Origin: an uncultured bacterium
GTDB lineage: Bacteria; Hydrogenedentota; Hydrogenedentia; Hydrogenedentales; SLHB01
Length of the DNA: 7,834 nucleotides
Assembly (NCBI GenBank): GCA_937928585.1
Contig: CALEZK010000205.1
Location: forward strand, 1 to 7,834
Reading direction: 5' to 3'
Shown piece by piece: positions 6,271-7,834 of the stretch. How positions within the stretch are numbered: position 1 is the stretch's first letter; each line of letters begins with the position of its first letter. A program made the position numbers and the translations under genes. The notes below the pieces were generated by a model. The model was given only the letters and a program-made list of their open reading frames with translations. It was not told where the DNA came from and made no database searches.

Positions 6271-6708
6271 ATGGATGGAGCACCTACCCCTTCGGCGCGG
6301 GAGCAGTTTCAGGCGCTGGACAAATCGGTGCCTTTTTGCGGGCCCGAGGCGATCGATTCCGCGTGTCTTGAGTGTTTTGCCTATGAATATGCGGATCGTC
6401 CGGTTGCGGGCCGGGTGGATATCGTGACGACCACGGACGAGTTTACTTCGGTGTGTCCGTTTTCGGGATTGCCGGATTTTGCGACGGTGACGATTGCGTA
6501 TGTGCCGAATCGGCATTGCATCGAGTTGCGATCATTGAAGTATTACCTGATGTCGTATCGGAATGTGGGCATCTGGTATGAGCATCTGGTCAATCGAATG
6601 CTTGAAGACCTCGTGCGGGTGTGCGCGCCGAAGGAAATGCGAATCGAGATCGCTTGCAAGCCTCGGGGTGGCCTTGCGAGCACGGTGACGGCGGAATGGC
6701 GCGCCTAA
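6271..6708 (+). CDS. queF: NADPH-dependent 7-cyano-7-deazaguanine reductase QueF (short, unimodular type)
   Basis: QueF reduces the nitrile of preQ0 to the aminomethyl group of preQ1 with two NADPH, in the cytoplasm. The 145-residue product fits the short YkvM-type subfamily. The active-site stretch is DEFTSVCPFSGLPDFAT: C62 forms the thioimide with the substrate and D69 is the proton donor, spaced seven apart as in the Bacillus enzyme. E85 begins the QueF signature ELRSLKYY (usually E-x-K-S-x-K), with Arg replacing the first Lys. E104 aligns with the substrate-binding Glu97 of B. subtilis, while the adjacent His96 position is Tyr103 in GIWYEH. PRGGL near the C-terminus is the family motif, after which the protein ends without the NYG tail of the Bacillus protein. 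It shares pathway and strand with queC but is separated from the ABM gene by the repeat pair, so it may have its own promoter. Confidence 0.95.
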   Translation: MDGAPTPSAREQFQALDKSVPFCGPEAIDSACLECFAYEYADRPVAGRVDIVTTTDEFTSVCPFSGLPDFATVTIAYVPNRHCIELRSLKYYLMSYRNVGIWYEHLVNRMLEDLVRVCAPKEMRIEIACKPRGGLASTVTAEWRA

Positions 6709-6720
6709 ACCCTTCGCGCG

Positions 6721-7746
6721 CTATCTTTGCGTGTCCCAGTCGGCGAATCTTCGGTAAACGAGGAGATAGAGGAAGAAGGGCGCGCCGATGATCGAGGTGA
6801 TGATGCCGATGGGTGTTTCGCCGGTCATAAGGACGCGCGCGATGATGTCGCATGCGCAGAGGAAAGCGCCGCCCGCGATCATGCTGAGCGGCATGAGCAT
6901 GCGATGACGCGATCCGGTGATTGCGCGCACCGCGTGCGGCACGATAAGACCCACGAACCCGATGGGGCCCACTTTTGAGACGATGATACCGGTGAGAATC
7001 GAGCAGGTCAGGAACGTAATCCGCTGGAGATTCTTGACCGAGACGCCGCGACCGGCGGCGAGTTCTTCGCCGAATCCCAGCTGATCATACTTTCCAGCCT
7101 GCGCCAGCAACAGGAGCGCGCAGGGCGTGACGCCGATCAATAGCGTCCACACCGGTTCGTATCCAATGAGATCTACGCCGCCCATCAACCAGCGATCCAT
7201 GTTGATGAGTTGCTCGGGCTTTGCGAGGTAGCGCAGAAAAAGAATGCCAGAGTTGGCGAGGAGTCCGAGCGTGACGCCGGCGAGCAATAGCACCAGTGGC
7301 GAAAGCCGCGCCGCGCGGGTCGCGAGGACATAGATGATCAGCACGTCAACGGCGGCTGCGGCAAACGCGGATACCTGCACGAGCGAGAATCCAAGCGCGT
7401 TGAAGGTGAGGCCCGCGCCTGCCACGGTGGCGGCGTATGCGCCAAGCGCGGCGAAGCTGTCTATGCCGAGGGTGTAGGGTGTTGCGAGCGGGTTGCGGAG
7501 GAGCGCCTGAAACGCGCAGCCGGCAAGCGCGAGGCCGCCGCCGGCGAAGAGCGCGAGCAAGGTGCGCGGCAATCGGTGGTTCATAACGATGCTGAGCTCG
7601 GGCGCGAGGTGATAGGGCGTGCCCGAGCGCCATTGATCGTATGCGGCGCGCAGGCTGATGGTTTCCGCGCCGATGGCGATGCTGGCGACGATCAATGCGA
7701 CGCAGCCCGCGGCCAGCGCAGCGAGCAATGGAATGCGCGCGGTCAT
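6721..7746 (-). CDS. FecCD/BtuC-type ABC transporter permease (iron-siderophore, haem or cobalamin uptake)
   Basis: The 341-residue product is a polytopic inner-membrane permease with about nine or ten hydrophobic segments, the usual size for the family, working as a dimer with an ATPase and a periplasmic binding protein. Motifs seen: RLPR at 58-61, RNPLATPYTLGI at 84-95, DRWLMGG at 184-190, GEELAAGRGVSV at 226-237 (the loop that touches the ATPase), GPIGFVGLIVPHAVR at 260-274, and ETPIGIITSIIGAPFFLYLL at 310-329. The family imports ferric siderophores, haem or corrinoids; the substrate cannot be told from the permease. Its ATG overlaps the stop of the upstream gene (ATGA), so the two are translationally coupled. 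The stop is 12 bases from the stop of convergent queF. No Fur box or cobalamin riboswitch is visible, but the operon start lies outside the window. Confidence 0.95.
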   Translation of the reverse strand: MTARIPLLAALAAGCVALIVASIAIGAETISLRAAYDQWRSGTPYHLAPELSIVMNHRLPRTLLALFAGGGLALAGCAFQALLRNPLATPYTLGIDSFAALGAYAATVAGAGLTFNALGFSLVQVSAFAAAAVDVLIIYVLATRAARLSPLVLLLAGVTLGLLANSGILFLRYLAKPEQLINMDRWLMGGVDLIGYEPVWTLLIGVTPCALLLLAQAGKYDQLGFGEELAAGRGVSVKNLQRITFLTCSILTGIIVSKVGPIGFVGLIVPHAVRAITGSRHRMLMPLSMIAGGAFLCACDIIARVLMTGETPIGIITSIIGAPFFLYLLVYRRFADWDTQR

Positions 7747-7834
7747 GAGGAAACCGCCTCGACCGCGTCGACGGTGACCAGCGGCGTTCCTGTGATCGGA
7801 TGGGTGCAGACGCGAATAGGCGCGCCATAGGCTT
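7743..7834 (-). CDS. C-terminal tail of a probable ABC transporter ATP-binding protein (5' part outside window)
   Basis: Only 29 residues are visible, ending in a TGA that overlaps the permease ATG by four bases. The segment PIRVCTHPITGTPLV resembles the tail of FecE/FepC/BtuD-type ATPases, which often end with a His-Pro-x-Thr-Gly-x-Pro stretch after the last helix. No Walker or signature motif is in view, so the call rests on this tail and on the position directly before a FecCD permease. A periplasmic binding protein would be the main alternative. Confidence 0.55.
   Translation of the reverse strand, partial: AYGAPIRVCTHPITGTPLVTVDAVEAVSS

Noticed and set aside
6699..6719. Bidirectional terminator between convergent queF and the permease
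   Set aside because: Only a 5-bp GC stem with an 11-base loop can form, overlapping the queF stop codon, with no T-run on either side.
7346..7828. A 160-codon minus-strand frame overlapping the permease start
   Set aside because: It is Arg-rich and out of frame with the permease and the ATPase tail, both of which carry family motifs and a coupled ATGA junction.

Overview
The window comes from a double-membrane (Gram-negative type) bacterium with GC-rich DNA. The cell type follows from the LptD-like outer-membrane protein on the left. The remaining genes are ordinary bacterial housekeeping and transport genes. The unusual LptD architecture and the palindromic repeats fit a poorly characterised environmental lineage, but the sequence alone does not allow a placement. 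All identifications are from motifs read by eye; no database search was run.

Left part, minus strand (3796 down to 1): a tightly coupled three-gene operon. A PfkB-family sugar kinase (2843-3796) overlaps by 4 bases a 109-residue secreted proline-rich protein (2517-2846). That gene overlaps by 1 base a very long gene (2517 to 1, running off the window). The long product has a signal peptide, about 270 residues of beta-propeller-like repeats, about 185 residues of Pro/Ala/Glu-rich linker, an OstA/LptA-like domain and the start of an LptD outer-membrane barrel. The fusion is the most unusual object in the window.

Middle (3797-4122): a divergent regulatory region with two candidate promoters for the kinase operon and a set of interlocking inverted repeats upstream of queC.

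Centre-right, plus strand (4123-6708): queC, a classical short-chain dehydrogenase/reductase, a small LsrG-like antibiotic-biosynthesis-monooxygenase (ABM) fold protein, a tandem pair of 95-bp palindromic repeat units, then queF. QueC makes preQ0 and QueF reduces it to preQ1, so two consecutive steps of queuosine tRNA-modification biosynthesis lie either side of two genes with no known place in that pathway.

Right end, minus strand (7834 down to 6721): the C-terminal tail of a probable ABC transporter ATPase, overlapping by 4 bases a FecCD/BtuC-type permease. This is part of an iron-siderophore, haem or cobalamin importer and converges on queF with only 12 bases between the stop codons.

The + strand looks G-rich at degenerate codon positions throughout: plus-strand genes favour G/T-ending codons and minus-strand genes favour C-ending codons.
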